NCBI GenBank assembly: GCA_944325515.1
Contig: CALVAO010000004.1
Location: 1 to 64,000, forward strand
From: Candidatus Gastranaerophilales bacterium
GTDB taxonomy: Bacteria > Cyanobacteriota > Vampirovibrionia > Gastranaerophilales > Gastranaerophilaceae
Length of the DNA stretch: 64,000 nucleotides
Reading direction: 5' to 3'
Shown here: one piece after another, positions 19,758 to 28,821 of the stretch
How positions within the stretch are numbered: the stretch's first letter is position 1
How the letters are laid out: every line of letters begins with the position of its first letter
Translations under genes and position numbers: made by a program
Notes under the pieces: generated by a model
What the model was told of the DNA's origin: nothing
Databases searched by the model: none
Seen by the model: the letters and a program-made list of their open reading frames with translations, nothing else

Positions 19758-21023
19758 CTAATATTTGACTATAAAATCTATGATATTTCTAATAGAGTAG
19801 TTGTCTTCAGCAATAAGAAATCTTTTGTTGGTCTTTTCTTTTACGTATTCCAGACTTTGTCCGTCTAAAAATAAGTTTGTGTATGGTTTTAGCATTATAG
19901 AAGGTATCGCAATATAATCTGCATCAACATCTTTGACTGTATTAATTAAATCTTCCGAAGTAATAAGTCCGGCTACAGTAATATTTGCCCCCCAGTATGT
20001 CGACACAACAGGTTTTGCAACACAGGTCAAATTATCAATTTTATTTAATTTATTACTTATATACTTAAACGCTGCTTCTGCGGCAACAGAGCAGGCAAAA
20101 CATATTGCAAGCTTTTTACTGATTTTTGACGGGAGCTTAATACTGTCAAAATCATCTATAAGCATTCTTAAAGAACCAACACCGTCATCCAGCTGTGAAA
20201 AGCTGCCATAATAGGATTTTTTTGGAATATTTTCTCCAGCCAGAAGGAAAAATTCATCTGAACAGCACACTTTTTTATATTTTGAGGCTATTCTTATGGT
20301 TTCAATAGCTGTATTTTTATCTACTGTTTGCAGCTCCTCCTCTCTAAACTGGGTCACTCCTACAGGAACTATTGCCACAGAAAGTAGAGATTTCCCTAAA
20401 GAGCTTAAATCTTTCAAAGTACGTTCTAATTCTTCTCCATCATTTAGTCCGGGACATAAAACTATCTGAGCATGAAACGGAATATCCTGTTTTTTAAACC
20501 ATTTCAAATTATCCATAATCTTCCCTGCATTAGGATTCCTAAGCATTTTTATTCTTAATTCCGGATTTGTAGTGTGCACGGAAATATAAAACGGTCCGAG
20601 ATGCAGTTTTGCAATTCTCCTTTTATCTTCTTCTGTCAAATTTGTTGTTGTTATGTATGTACCTTGAAGATATGATAGACGGTAATCATCATCTTTTATA
20701 TATAAAGACTTTCTTAATCCTTTTGGCTGCTGAGCTACAAAGCAAAAGATACAATTATTTAAACAGTGTTTTATTTTATCAAAAACTGCACTCTCAAAGA
20801 TTATACCTAATTCTTCTTCATAATCTTTTTCAAGTTCAATTTCTTCTATCTCGCCGCTTTTCTTTTGTATTTCCAGTGTCATTTGCTCTGACTTGCAGAA
20901 AAAATTATAATCTATCATATCCTTGAGCTTGACACCGTCAATAGACAGTAGCACATCGCCTTCGCCTATTTCCAATTCTTCGGCTATCGAACCTTTTTCT
21001 ACACCGCTAATCAGCGCAGACAT
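19758..21023 (-). CDS. DUF512 family protein with PDZ-like N terminus and radical-SAM-like core
   Basis: A 421-residue soluble protein. Residues 1-65 form a PDZ-like domain (ISGVEKGSIAEELEIGEGD). The CLNNCIFCFVAQ cluster resembles the CxxxCxxC motif of radical SAM enzymes, followed by a TIM-barrel-like middle (about 95-270) and the DUF512 domain (about 280-385). The reaction is unknown. I recall the family as conserved across cyanobacteria and Firmicutes. I chose the ATG at 21023, with GGAAGGA upstream, rather than 21065. It overlaps the PadR gene by 17 bp, so regulator and enzyme are co-transcribed. The call is firm for family and uncertain for function. Confidence 0.88.
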   Translation of the reverse strand: MSALISGVEKGSIAEELEIGEGDVLLSIDGVKLKDMIDYNFFCKSEQMTLEIQKKSGEIEEIELEKDYEEELGIIFESAVFDKIKHCLNNCIFCFVAQQPKGLRKSLYIKDDDYRLSYLQGTYITTTNLTEEDKRRIAKLHLGPFYISVHTTNPELRIKMLRNPNAGKIMDNLKWFKKQDIPFHAQIVLCPGLNDGEELERTLKDLSSLGKSLLSVAIVPVGVTQFREEELQTVDKNTAIETIRIASKYKKVCCSDEFFLLAGENIPKKSYYGSFSQLDDGVGSLRMLIDDFDSIKLPSKISKKLAICFACSVAAEAAFKYISNKLNKIDNLTCVAKPVVSTYWGANITVAGLITSEDLINTVKDVDADYIAIPSIMLKPYTNLFLDGQSLEYVKEKTNKRFLIAEDNYSIRNIIDFIVKY

Positions 21024-21519
21024 GTCTAAATCCTTCCAATAGAGAAATAAAGTTTTTATACTCACAAATCATATTATTAAAAACCAACTCTTGATAGTAA
21101 GATAAATTTTGATTTTCCTGTTTATTCTTAGCTTCCATTAACAGCATCTCCGCTTTTGGCTTAAGTAAATTAAATAACCTTTGCTGTTCCTGTCCTGTTA
21201 ATATATCTGCACATGCAAGCTTAATTCTTGATGCTGTCATAAATTGAATCGGGTTATCAAGCGGCTGAGATAGAATAAGATTTTTTAATTCTGCCTCGCC
21301 CTCCTTAGTTATGGAATAATATGTAGATGGTCTCCCGCCGGATGACATTGTTTTTTGAACTCGCACAAAGCCGCTTTTCTCCAAACGATTCAGAGCCGGC
21401 TTAATTGTTCCGTAGCTGGGTGTCGTAAATACAGAAAATAACAGCTTAATTTCTTTTGAAATTCCGTACATTGTCAGCGTTTTTCTGCTTAGTTCAAACA
21501 AAATCAACAGTTCTATCAT
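21007..21519 (-). CDS. PadR-family transcriptional regulator
   Basis: A 170-residue regulator. The N-terminal winged helix-turn-helix (about 1-80) shows the PadR pattern TPSYGTIKPALNRLEKSGFV and the wing SGGRPSTYYSITKEGEAEL. The C-terminal half is helical and should mediate dimerisation, as in the Vir/PadR subgroup. It lies directly upstream of, and overlaps, the DUF512 gene, so it may control its own operon. The inducer is unknown. Confidence 0.9.
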   Translation of the reverse strand: MIELLILFELSRKTLTMYGISKEIKLLFSVFTTPSYGTIKPALNRLEKSGFVRVQKTMSSGGRPSTYYSITKEGEAELKNLILSQPLDNPIQFMTASRIKLACADILTGQEQQRLFNLLKPKAEMLLMEAKNKQENQNLSYYQELVFNNMICEYKNFISLLEGFRHVCAD

Positions 21520-21621
21520 ATAGGAATTATAGCATAATTTAAAATTATTTAAAATTTCTTAATAATTCCGCAATTATTAGCTGTAATTTTACTTATTACA
21601 TATAAAAACGGAGGCATAAAG

Positions 21622-22029
21622 ATGAGTATAAGCATTATTGCTGCAGCGGGATGTCAAGTACAGCCAGAAATGAGTACGGCAGCTTCGCAAAAGAATAGAC
21701 AAGAATCAGTTTTTGCGTCCAAAAGTTCTTCCCAACAGGATGAAGTAGTCAAAAATAATGATTACAAAAAAAATCTGGAGCAGGCGAAAAAGGAAAAGCG
21801 ACTCTTTTATACCAAAGAAGAGAAATTTTTCTTCGGACTTATCACAAGAGAGGCTGAATATACTTATATTGCAAAAAGAAATGAAACAATTGCTGATATT
21901 AGAAAGAAATTTAATTTAAAAGATGGTGCTCTTCTTAAATGTAATTCCTGGATAGTTGATGCCAATGCACCTCTTCAAGAAGGAAAGAAAATATTTTTTT
22001 ATGAGAAAGATATCAAAAAAAATAAATAG
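21622..22029 (+). CDS. LysM-like small protein (135 aa)
   Basis: Family not recognised with certainty. After a Ser/Gln/Lys-rich first 60 residues, the C-terminal part (about 83-128) reads YIAKRNETIADIRKKFNL and ends LQEGKKIFFY, the spacing and pattern of a single LysM repeat that would bind peptidoglycan. Residues 1-12 include a Cys at 11 (IIAAAGC) but no convincing lipoprotein signal. The start has CGGAGG upstream. It converges on the GGDEF gene with 1 bp between the stops. Confidence 0.7.
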   Translation: MSISIIAAAGCQVQPEMSTAASQKNRQESVFASKSSSQQDEVVKNNDYKKNLEQAKKEKRLFYTKEEKFFFGLITREAEYTYIAKRNETIADIRKKFNLKDGALLKCNSWIVDANAPLQEGKKIFFYEKDIKKNK

Positions 22030-22030
22030 T

Positions 22031-23923
22031 CTAAATTAAATCCCCTTTTACTATAGCAATAAATTCGCGTGCGAGTTTTTCACTCCATTTTTGATTTATC
22101 TCCTGCTCTATTAAATCCAGAGCTTCATCTTTTGACATTGCTTCCCTGTAAGGTCTATTTTCCAACAAAGCAAAGTAAGAATCAATTATTAAGATAATTT
22201 GAGATTCAATAGGTATATCAGTTCCTGCTATCTGTTCCGGATATCCTTTTCCGTCCCAGTTTTCATGATGTTTTTCAATTATTGGAATTATATCAACGAT
22301 ATTAGCAATCGGTTTTAGTATCTCGCGGGCTGCTATGAGCGGATGGCGCTTAATATTATTTTTATCTTCTTCGGTCAGAGGTTCCTTTTTGCGTAAAAGT
22401 TCTTTTGGAAGCATTGTATTGCCTATATCATATAGCATAACAGCTATTTTTAGTCTGTCTATAGCTTCTTTTGACATATCAAATCTTTTCCCGAGCAAAG
22501 CTGCAATCTGCACTTTTTGTTTTACTCCGCCTGCAGGATGCTCCGGATTATATGTAGTAACAAGAGTATCCGCTACTTGATAAAGTTTTTCATTATTTAT
22601 ATTCATCTCTTGAAGCTTTTGGGTAAGCATATTTGAAGTATTTTCATCAAGAGGTATTCTGTGTTTTGAAAGAATATCAATAAAAGTATTTATGGCAACA
22701 TCCTGCCAGGAAGTTTCATATGCCGGTTTCGCAATTGTTACGCGGTTTCTTCCATTGCGCTTGGACTCATACATCGCCTGGTCTGCAAGCTCAAGCAGCT
22801 CATCTATATCATCAGAGTGCTCAAGATAAGTTGCGACTCCCAGGCTGGCTGTAATATGTCCTATTTTTTCCAAATTTACTGCCTCAATAGCCTTTCTGAT
22901 ACGTTCTGCTGCAATACAGCCGCCAGCAGAATCTACACCTGGAAGAATTAAATTAAATTCTTCCCCGCCCATACGGGCTGCTATATCAATAGAACGGGCA
23001 TTGCTTTTTAATACTTCCGCAATAGCCTTTATTGCCATATCTCCATAATTGTGCCCGTATTTATCATTAATTTGTTTTAAATGGTCTAAATCAAGCCCAA
23101 CTACTGTAAATTTTTGATTCTGCCTTTCAGCACGAACAGCCTCTTTTTTTATAAATTCTTCAAAATAACGTCTGTTAAACAGTCCTGTCATGCCATCTGT
23201 TATTGCCTGTTCTTTAACAGCCTGGAATAAATCCGCTATTGTTATTGCCAGCTCTATCTGTTTAGCAAATAAACTTAAAAAATTTAACTCACTATCACTA
23301 ACAGTTTCTCTGGATGAAAAAACTATCAATGAACCAAAATGTGTTTGCTTTGATGACAATGGCACTAAAATATAAGAACGCATCTTAGAGTCTTTTAAAA
23401 ATGCTGTAAGATTTTCTTTGTCAATCTCTGGAATAAAACCACATATCAATTTTTCTATATTAGCCGATTGATATATTTGATTATTTTTAACAGCATTCCT
23501 TAACTCATCAAAATCCGGAAACAGCATATGATATTCTGTCACATCACATTTAAAATAATTATAAAATTTTACTCCCAGATCATCTCTTGAAGAAGCAACT
23601 ATTTGCAAATATTGACCATTATTATCACTTTTTTGCTTTACTATAAAACTGTATAAATATCCAAGCTCACCCTGCAGGCTGTTTACTATAGCATTCAAAA
23701 CGCTTGATAAAGGTTTGGAAGAATTCATCATGTCCCAAATATGCTGTAAAGTCAGCATTTGTTTATTTGCACGATCCAGTTCATTAGTTCTTTGTTTAAT
23801 TTCCGCTTCTAATTTAGCGTTTCTTTCATAAACTTCAAGTAATGACTGTCTTCCTGAATATACAGAAGATTCAACTTGGTCCAATTTATTCTTAAAATTC
23901 TTAATACTATCGAAAAAACCCAC
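22031..23923 (-). CDS. GAF-GGDEF diguanylate cyclase with degenerate HD-GYP domain
   Basis: Predicted to make cyclic di-GMP. A coiled coil (about 10-65) precedes a GAF-like sensor region (about 70-230). The GGDEF domain (about 240-395) has an intact GGEEF active site at 319-323 and a product-inhibition RSID site at 310-313, so it should be active and feedback regulated. An HD-GYP domain follows (about 405-625) with HHENWDGKGYP at 552-562, but the HD motif itself is YDIGN (498-502) instead of HDIGK. One metal-binding His is thus replaced by Tyr and the Lys by Asn, so phosphodiesterase activity is doubtful. The start is GTG with AAGG upstream. There is no membrane segment. Confidence 0.9.
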   Translation of the reverse strand: MGFFDSIKNFKNKLDQVESSVYSGRQSLLEVYERNAKLEAEIKQRTNELDRANKQMLTLQHIWDMMNSSKPLSSVLNAIVNSLQGELGYLYSFIVKQKSDNNGQYLQIVASSRDDLGVKFYNYFKCDVTEYHMLFPDFDELRNAVKNNQIYQSANIEKLICGFIPEIDKENLTAFLKDSKMRSYILVPLSSKQTHFGSLIVFSSRETVSDSELNFLSLFAKQIELAITIADLFQAVKEQAITDGMTGLFNRRYFEEFIKKEAVRAERQNQKFTVVGLDLDHLKQINDKYGHNYGDMAIKAIAEVLKSNARSIDIAARMGGEEFNLILPGVDSAGGCIAAERIRKAIEAVNLEKIGHITASLGVATYLEHSDDIDELLELADQAMYESKRNGRNRVTIAKPAYETSWQDVAINTFIDILSKHRIPLDENTSNMLTQKLQEMNINNEKLYQVADTLVTTYNPEHPAGGVKQKVQIAALLGKRFDMSKEAIDRLKIAVMLYDIGNTMLPKELLRKKEPLTEEDKNNIKRHPLIAAREILKPIANIVDIIPIIEKHHENWDGKGYPEQIAGTDIPIESQIILIIDSYFALLENRPYREAMSKDEALDLIEQEINQKWSEKLAREFIAIVKGDLI

Positions 23924-23990
23924 AAGTACAACCTTTTAATTATTACCTATACAGTATAACATATTTTTCTAAAAAAATTAATAAATAAAA

Positions 23991-24064
23991 CCTCCTTGGC
24001 GGGAATTGAACCCACGACCTTAGGCTTCGGAGACCTACGCTCTATCCAACTGAGCTACAAGGAG
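23991..24064 (-). tRNA. tRNA-Arg (anticodon CCG)
   Basis: A cloverleaf folds on the minus strand: 7-bp acceptor CTCCTTG/CAAGGAG, D arm with GCTC/GAGC, anticodon stem TAGGT/GCCTA with loop CTCCGAA (anticodon CCG, codon CGG), T arm GTGGG-TTCAATT-CCCGC, and discriminator G. CCA is not encoded. Length is 74 nt. Confidence 0.96.
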
Positions 24065-24141
24065 GTATATTAAAAGTTTATCACAAAATTTAGCAAAAAA
24101 ATTTTTTAGCTGATTTATAATATTAAATGAAAGGAGTTTAT

Positions 24142-24369
24142 ATGAGAATTCAAGCAAATTACAGTTATTCGACGCATCCTATTATTAACACTTTTAAAAA
24201 TATTAATAAAACAGAAGAAGAAATTAAACAAGAAGAACAAAAAATAGACAACGAAGAACGTGAAATAAAACGTCAAATTGACCAGCTGAACAGAGAACAG
24301 TACAAGCTTGATCAAGAGCAAAAAAAGCTTAATCGAGAAAAGAACGAAATTGACAAATTAACAAAATAA
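24142..24369 (+). CDS. Short highly charged helical protein (75 aa)
   Basis: Family not recognised. After about 22 residues the protein is one uninterrupted run of Glu, Lys, Gln, Arg and Asp with heptad-like spacing (about 25-75), predicted to form a coiled coil or single alpha helix. I chose the ATG at 24142 because GAAAGGAG lies 6-7 bp upstream; the in-frame ATG at 24127 contains that ribosome site and would be a poor start. The stop codon directly abuts the stop of the convergent nadC gene. Confidence 0.65.
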   Translation: MRIQANYSYSTHPIINTFKNINKTEEEIKQEEQKIDNEEREIKRQIDQLNREQYKLDQEQKKLNREKNEIDKLTK

Positions 24370-25200
24370 TTACATATCCAGACCTAAATCAAGCGTAGGC
24401 GCTTTTGCTACTATAGCACTTGAGGATATAATGTCTACACCACAAGAAGCAATATCCGCAACCGTTGAGAGAGTCACATTGCCGCTTGCTTCTACTATTG
24501 CACTGCCATTTACCAATTTTACACATTCTTTCATTTCATCCAGCGTCATATTATCAAGCATAATAATATCCACACCGCAATTTAAAGCTTCTCTGACCTG
24601 TTCTATTGTATCACACTCTACTTCTATCTTATGGGCATGAGAAAGTTCCTTCTTTAACGTTTCTACAGCCTTCGTTAAAGAACCCGCGAATTTAATATGA
24701 TTATCTTTTATCATTGCACAGTCTGCAAGATTAAAACGATGCAGCGAGCCGCCTCCGACCTTCACTGAATATTTTTCAAACTCTCTAAAACATGGAGTTG
24801 TTTTGCGGGTATCAACTATTTTTGCATCATAATTACCGATTGCACGCATATATTTATTAGTTTCAGTAGCAATGCCGCTCATCCTTTGTACATAATTTAA
24901 TGCTGTACGTTCTCCCATCAATATATAACGCGCAGGTCCAGAAATATCTGCAATCTTATCACCTTTATGAATTATATCACCATCGTGAACATAAAACTTT
25001 ACACTGATTTTAGGAGATAAAATTTTAAATACCATTTTAAAAACACTTTCACCGCAAAAAATCCCTTCTGCTCTAGTATTTAATTCACAGGACAAAACAT
25101 CATCTTCTGATGTCAAATAATCTGTTGTTATATCCCCAAAACCAATATCTTCTTTTAATGCATTTCTTACATGCTCTTCTATAAAAAAATCATACAACAT
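24370..25200 (-). CDS. nadC: Nicotinate-nucleotide pyrophosphorylase (quinolinate phosphoribosyltransferase)
   Basis: Converts quinolinate and PRPP to nicotinate mononucleotide in de novo NAD synthesis. The 276-residue length is typical. Family signatures are visible: VDTRKTTP, KVGGGSLHRFNL and AMIKDNHI in the middle, then DIIMLDNMTLDEM and the VEASGNV stretch near the C terminus that shapes the phosphoribosyl site. It overlaps nadB by 11 bp and so is co-transcribed with the preceding enzyme of the pathway. nadA, the quinolinate synthase gene, is not in the window. Confidence 0.96.
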   Translation of the reverse strand: MLYDFFIEEHVRNALKEDIGFGDITTDYLTSEDDVLSCELNTRAEGIFCGESVFKMVFKILSPKISVKFYVHDGDIIHKGDKIADISGPARYILMGERTALNYVQRMSGIATETNKYMRAIGNYDAKIVDTRKTTPCFREFEKYSVKVGGGSLHRFNLADCAMIKDNHIKFAGSLTKAVETLKKELSHAHKIEVECDTIEQVREALNCGVDIIMLDNMTLDEMKECVKLVNGSAIVEASGNVTLSTVADIASCGVDIISSSAIVAKAPTLDLGLDM

Positions 25201-26812
25201 TACTAAGTAATCTCTCCTCCTGCTTTATAATACTTGAATGAACTGCTTCCGTGTTTGTCACGCTATAATCTGAACGACAGTGTGCACCTCTGGACTCTTT
25301 TCTCAATATAGCTGCTCTTACAATTAAACTTGAAATTGTCAGCATATTACGGTATTCATATTCATCTTTATTAAGACATTTCTTATCTCTTTTGAACTCA
25401 TGTTTAAGCTTGTTGATTTCAACCTCAGCTCTTTTTAAATCAATTTCATTTCGTACAATACCAGCACAATCCCACATAATATCTTTTAAATGCTGCTTCA
25501 AATTATCTGTATCATAGTCTTCCTCGCTTATAGGATTTGAATAAACATTGATTGTATTTTTTATAGACTCATCAATTTTATGCGGTGTAGTAAGATTTGC
25601 AAAAGAAAGATAGTCTGCCAGTTCATATGCACAAACAACGCATTCCAGAAGAGAATTGCTTGCCAGCCGGTTAGCACCATGCAAGCCTGTGGAAGCACAT
25701 TCGCCTATTGCATATAAACCTTTGATATTTGTACAGCCTTCAACCGTAGCTTTTATACCGCCCATTGTATAATGTGCAGCGGGTGCAACCGGAATTGGAT
25801 TGTGAGAAATATCAATACCATTTTCTTTACACTTTCTAGAAATTGTAGGGAAACGTTCAAATAATTTCATTCCGTCAATCATTGAAGCATTTAAAAAGAC
25901 ATTAGAAGCATGCTCTTTATTCATTTCACTATAAATCGCACGAGTAACAATATCTCTCGGAGCCAGTTCACGCTTATCAGAATAACGATACATAAATTCT
26001 GCACCATTATTATTAATAAGCTTTGCACCTTCTCCTCTAACAGCTTCTGATATCAAAAATCTATTTTTATTTTTAGGACTTAAAGCCAGGGCAGTAGGAT
26101 GAAATTGTATAAACTCCATATCTTGAAGCTCTGCACCTGCATTATATGCCAGAGCCAACCCGTCCCCTGTAGCACCTTCCGGATTTGTTGTAAATTTATA
26201 TAATTGCCCGCAGCCTCCAGTTGCTAATATTAATGCAGAAGTATAAACAATTTCATGTTCACCAGTTAATTCATTATATAAAATGACACCTTTACACTCT
26301 TTTTCAGCATTAACCAAAAGTTCAACCGCCATTGCCTGTTCTGCTATATTAATATTTTCATCATTCATTACAGCCCGGCACAAAGCGTCTGTTATTCCTT
26401 TTCCTGTAGCATCGCCGCCGGAATGCAGAATTCTTTTGATACTGTGTGCTGCTTCTAATGTAAAATTTAAATTTCCCTTTGAATCCCTATCAAAATTAAC
26501 ACCGCAGTCAATTAAATCATTTATAACTTCATCAGATGCGCGCGAAATATATTCGGCAGTTCTTCTCTCCGATAACCCTGCACCGGCTTTAAGAGTATCT
26601 ATAACATGAGCTTCTACATTATCTGCGTGATTTTGATGAACAACACCTACTATGCCACCTTGAGCGTAACGTGAATTACTTTCACCTAACAATGATTTGG
26701 TAATTATTAGCAATCCTTCGGGTAAATTAATCTGCTGAGAGATTTTTAATGCTGCATACAATCCAGCAGCACCGCTTCCTACTACAACCACAGAATATTC
26801 GGAATATTTCAT
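25190..26812 (-). CDS. nadB: L-aspartate oxidase
   Basis: An FAD enzyme that oxidises L-aspartate to iminoaspartate, the first step of NAD synthesis. The N-terminal dinucleotide-binding motif VVVVGSGAAGLYAAL is at about residues 9-23. The succinate dehydrogenase/fumarate reductase-type flavoprotein core has SRYAQGGI, FIQFHPTAL and RELAPRDIVTRAI, and the helical C-terminal domain is intact. Length is 540 aa. I chose the ATG at 26812, with GAGGTG upstream, instead of a TTG four codons earlier. nadC follows with an 11-bp overlap. Confidence 0.96.
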   Translation of the reverse strand: MKYSEYSVVVVGSGAAGLYAALKISQQINLPEGLLIITKSLLGESNSRYAQGGIVGVVHQNHADNVEAHVIDTLKAGAGLSERRTAEYISRASDEVINDLIDCGVNFDRDSKGNLNFTLEAAHSIKRILHSGGDATGKGITDALCRAVMNDENINIAEQAMAVELLVNAEKECKGVILYNELTGEHEIVYTSALILATGGCGQLYKFTTNPEGATGDGLALAYNAGAELQDMEFIQFHPTALALSPKNKNRFLISEAVRGEGAKLINNNGAEFMYRYSDKRELAPRDIVTRAIYSEMNKEHASNVFLNASMIDGMKLFERFPTISRKCKENGIDISHNPIPVAPAAHYTMGGIKATVEGCTNIKGLYAIGECASTGLHGANRLASNSLLECVVCAYELADYLSFANLTTPHKIDESIKNTINVYSNPISEEDYDTDNLKQHLKDIMWDCAGIVRNEIDLKRAEVEINKLKHEFKRDKKCLNKDEYEYRNMLTISSLIVRAAILRKESRGAHCRSDYSVTNTEAVHSSIIKQEERLLSNVV

Positions 26813-26890
26813 CTTACACCTCAAGCCGGTCTTATACTAATATTATTTTAGTACAAACATTAAGGAAAAACATAAAATTAATATAAAGAT

Positions 26891-27670
26891 TTATAACTTT
26901 TTAATTGAAAGCGTCAGTATTTTCGGATGAAGTGTTTCTTCAATAATTGACTCTTCTAAGTCTATAGTCGGAGAATACTCTTTTGCCTTAGCAATATCTT
27001 TATTATATCCGTCCAAATCTCCTAATTGTTTTTTTACATTTGCTCTGTCAACATAAGCTCTTGCAAGATTCGGTTTTCTATCAATTGCTAAATTCCAAAC
27101 ATTTAATGCTACGTCCGGTCTGTTTATTGATGTATATAATTCCGATAAGCAAGCATAACCCGCATATGCAGTGTTATCTACATTAAGAATTGCATTACAA
27201 TAAGACATCGCAGCCCTATAATTTCCAAACTCCTTAAACAGCATTGCTAATTTTAAATAATCCGTAAAATCAATCTTACCAGAATTTATATAATCATTCA
27301 GAGCTCCTTTATAATCACCAGCCATAAGCCTAATTTCAGCTCTATCTTTATACAAAGACTTTAACTCGTTATCTGACACAAATGTAGGAATTGTCGAAAT
27401 AGCTTTATCCATTTCTCTTAATGCACTTTTTTTATTTTTATACATTTTTGCCAGATATACAGCATTGTTCCTATGAAAAATATACTCTGTAGTATCAATA
27501 TTATTTGTTAATTTTGCAATAAAAAATCTTGTATTATTTCCCCAAAAACATATTTGTAAGAACTTATTTCCTGGAGGTGTGCACAACCAGGCAACAAAAA
27601 GAAAACCTGCAATTATCCATGCCAAAAATTGTAAATCATTTTTTCTTTGAGGTTTCATATTATTAATCAT
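26891..27670 (-). CDS. Membrane-anchored TPR protein (259 aa)
   Basis: One N-terminal membrane helix (about residues 14-30, LAWIIAGFLFVAWL) and then tetratricopeptide repeats to the C terminus. Recognisable units lie around 112-130 (DRAEIRLMAGDYKGALNDY), 145-165, 180-200 and 205-230. Such proteins scaffold complexes. No partner is indicated, and the family is too general to give a function. The start has AAGGAAGAG upstream. It lies between the metallopeptidase gene and nadB on the minus strand. Confidence 0.8.
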   Translation of the reverse strand: MINNMKPQRKNDLQFLAWIIAGFLFVAWLCTPPGNKFLQICFWGNNTRFFIAKLTNNIDTTEYIFHRNNAVYLAKMYKNKKSALREMDKAISTIPTFVSDNELKSLYKDRAEIRLMAGDYKGALNDYINSGKIDFTDYLKLAMLFKEFGNYRAAMSYCNAILNVDNTAYAGYACLSELYTSINRPDVALNVWNLAIDRKPNLARAYVDRANVKKQLGDLDGYNKDIAKAKEYSPTIDLEESIIEETLHPKILTLSIKKL

Positions 27671-27729
27671 ATATTCATCTCTCTTCCTTGTATATATTAT
27701 ATATAATAATATAAAAAAAATAAAGCTAA

Positions 27730-28521
27730 TTATACAATAATTTTACAAAACTCCGTTAATGCAGGAATTTTATTCGTCTTCAGTGCTTCAGATATGTCAC
27801 GGCAGGCTGCTGGTGCAAGCTCTTCAGCTTTTTGCGGATGCAGTAAATAAAATTCAAAAAACCTTGCGAATAATTCTGAACTATTATTATAATATTTGTT
27901 AAGTTTTGCAATTTTATTATTTATACGTGATACAGCTCTTCTTTTTGAACAGAGCATAATATACGCTTTTTGCTCTTCTGATAAAAAAGAAAAATCTTTA
28001 CCCATATCTTCCAGAGAATAGATACGATTAAAAACTTTTATTTTATCAAATTTTAATAAATAATTAACAGGATAGCTTAATTGTTTTTCTATTTTCATAT
28101 ATCTGCTTGACGTCTTAAAATCCGGATATTTTTTCTTTATTGAAGACGACAATAATTTGATTTCATTATTTAACAAATTCTTTTGCGTAAAGAACACTTC
28201 AGCAGCTTCTTTTGGAATTTGAGCAACTGTAATATTTCTTAATTCTTCCAAAATTTCTTCCGATGTATTTTCAAAGACAAAATCCAGAGATTTTAAAGAT
28301 TTGTCATAACAATAATGGACATAATGAGCAAACTCATGTATTAGAACCGAAACTATTTCATCCTCGGTCAAATTTTTTGAAACATCTATACGGTAGTTAT
28401 TTTTACGTCCTAAAAAAACACCACGATTACCTCTGGCTTTAGTTTTGCCAATATTTACAGTTATACCGGCAGATTCCAGATAAGATTTTATTTCTAAGAT
28501 TCTGTTTCTTTTACAAGCCAT
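27730..28521 (-). CDS. HExxH zinc metallopeptidase-like protein (263 aa)
   Basis: Residues 61-66 form the gluzincin motif HEFAH, followed by YVHY, the two zinc-binding His and the catalytic Glu. A later helix, NSSELFARFFEFYL (about 213-226), offers a Glu that could be the third ligand. There is no signal peptide, so the protein is cytoplasmic. The N-terminal 55 residues, ahead of the motif, resemble the small domains before HExxH in IrrE/ImmA-type proteases, but I cannot assign the family. It overlaps cutA by 28 bp on the same strand, suggesting translational coupling. Substrate is unknown. Confidence 0.8.
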   Translation of the reverse strand: MACKRNRILEIKSYLESAGITVNIGKTKARGNRGVFLGRKNNYRIDVSKNLTEDEIVSVLIHEFAHYVHYCYDKSLKSLDFVFENTSEEILEELRNITVAQIPKEAAEVFFTQKNLLNNEIKLLSSSIKKKYPDFKTSSRYMKIEKQLSYPVNYLLKFDKIKVFNRIYSLEDMGKDFSFLSEEQKAYIMLCSKRRAVSRINNKIAKLNKYYNNSSELFARFFEFYLLHPQKAEELAPAACRDISEALKTNKIPALTEFCKIIV

Positions 28522-28811
28522 TTCAAATAATCTTCACTACAATCTACAATTGGCAGGGCAATAATTTCCGGCACTGTATATGAATGTAAATCCTCAATTA
28601 CAAGCTTTATCTTGGCATAATTCGCACGTCTTGTTTTTATCATCATCAGAATTTCTTTTTCTTCACAGATTTCACCATCCCAAGAAAAAACTGAATGAAC
28701 CTTATCAATCATACTTACGCAGGCAGCAAGTTTATGTTTCATAAGAATTCTCGTAATATCTTTTGCTATTTTCTTATCCGGTACCGTACAATAAATTACT
28801 ACTATATCCAT
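28494..28811 (-). CDS. cutA: CutA1 divalent-cation tolerance protein
   Basis: A small trimeric protein (105 aa), historically linked to copper tolerance; its molecular role is still unclear. Sequence features fit CutA1: an N-terminal IVVIYCTVPDKKIAKDI strand-helix, HKLAACVSMI, the SVFSWDGEI segment, MMIKTRRANY and the C-terminal HSYTVPEIIALPI. A good AAAGGAG ribosome site precedes the start. It lies 10 bp after the glcD-like gene and overlaps the metallopeptidase gene. Confidence 0.94.
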   Translation of the reverse strand: MDIVVIYCTVPDKKIAKDITRILMKHKLAACVSMIDKVHSVFSWDGEICEEKEILMMIKTRRANYAKIKLVIEDLHSYTVPEIIALPIVDCSEDYLKWLVKETES

Positions 28812-28821
28812 ATTTTCTCCT

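Noticed and set aside
26812-26824. TTG start of nadB four codons upstream
   Set aside because: It would include the GAGGTG ribosome site in the coding region. The ATG at 26812 is properly spaced from it.
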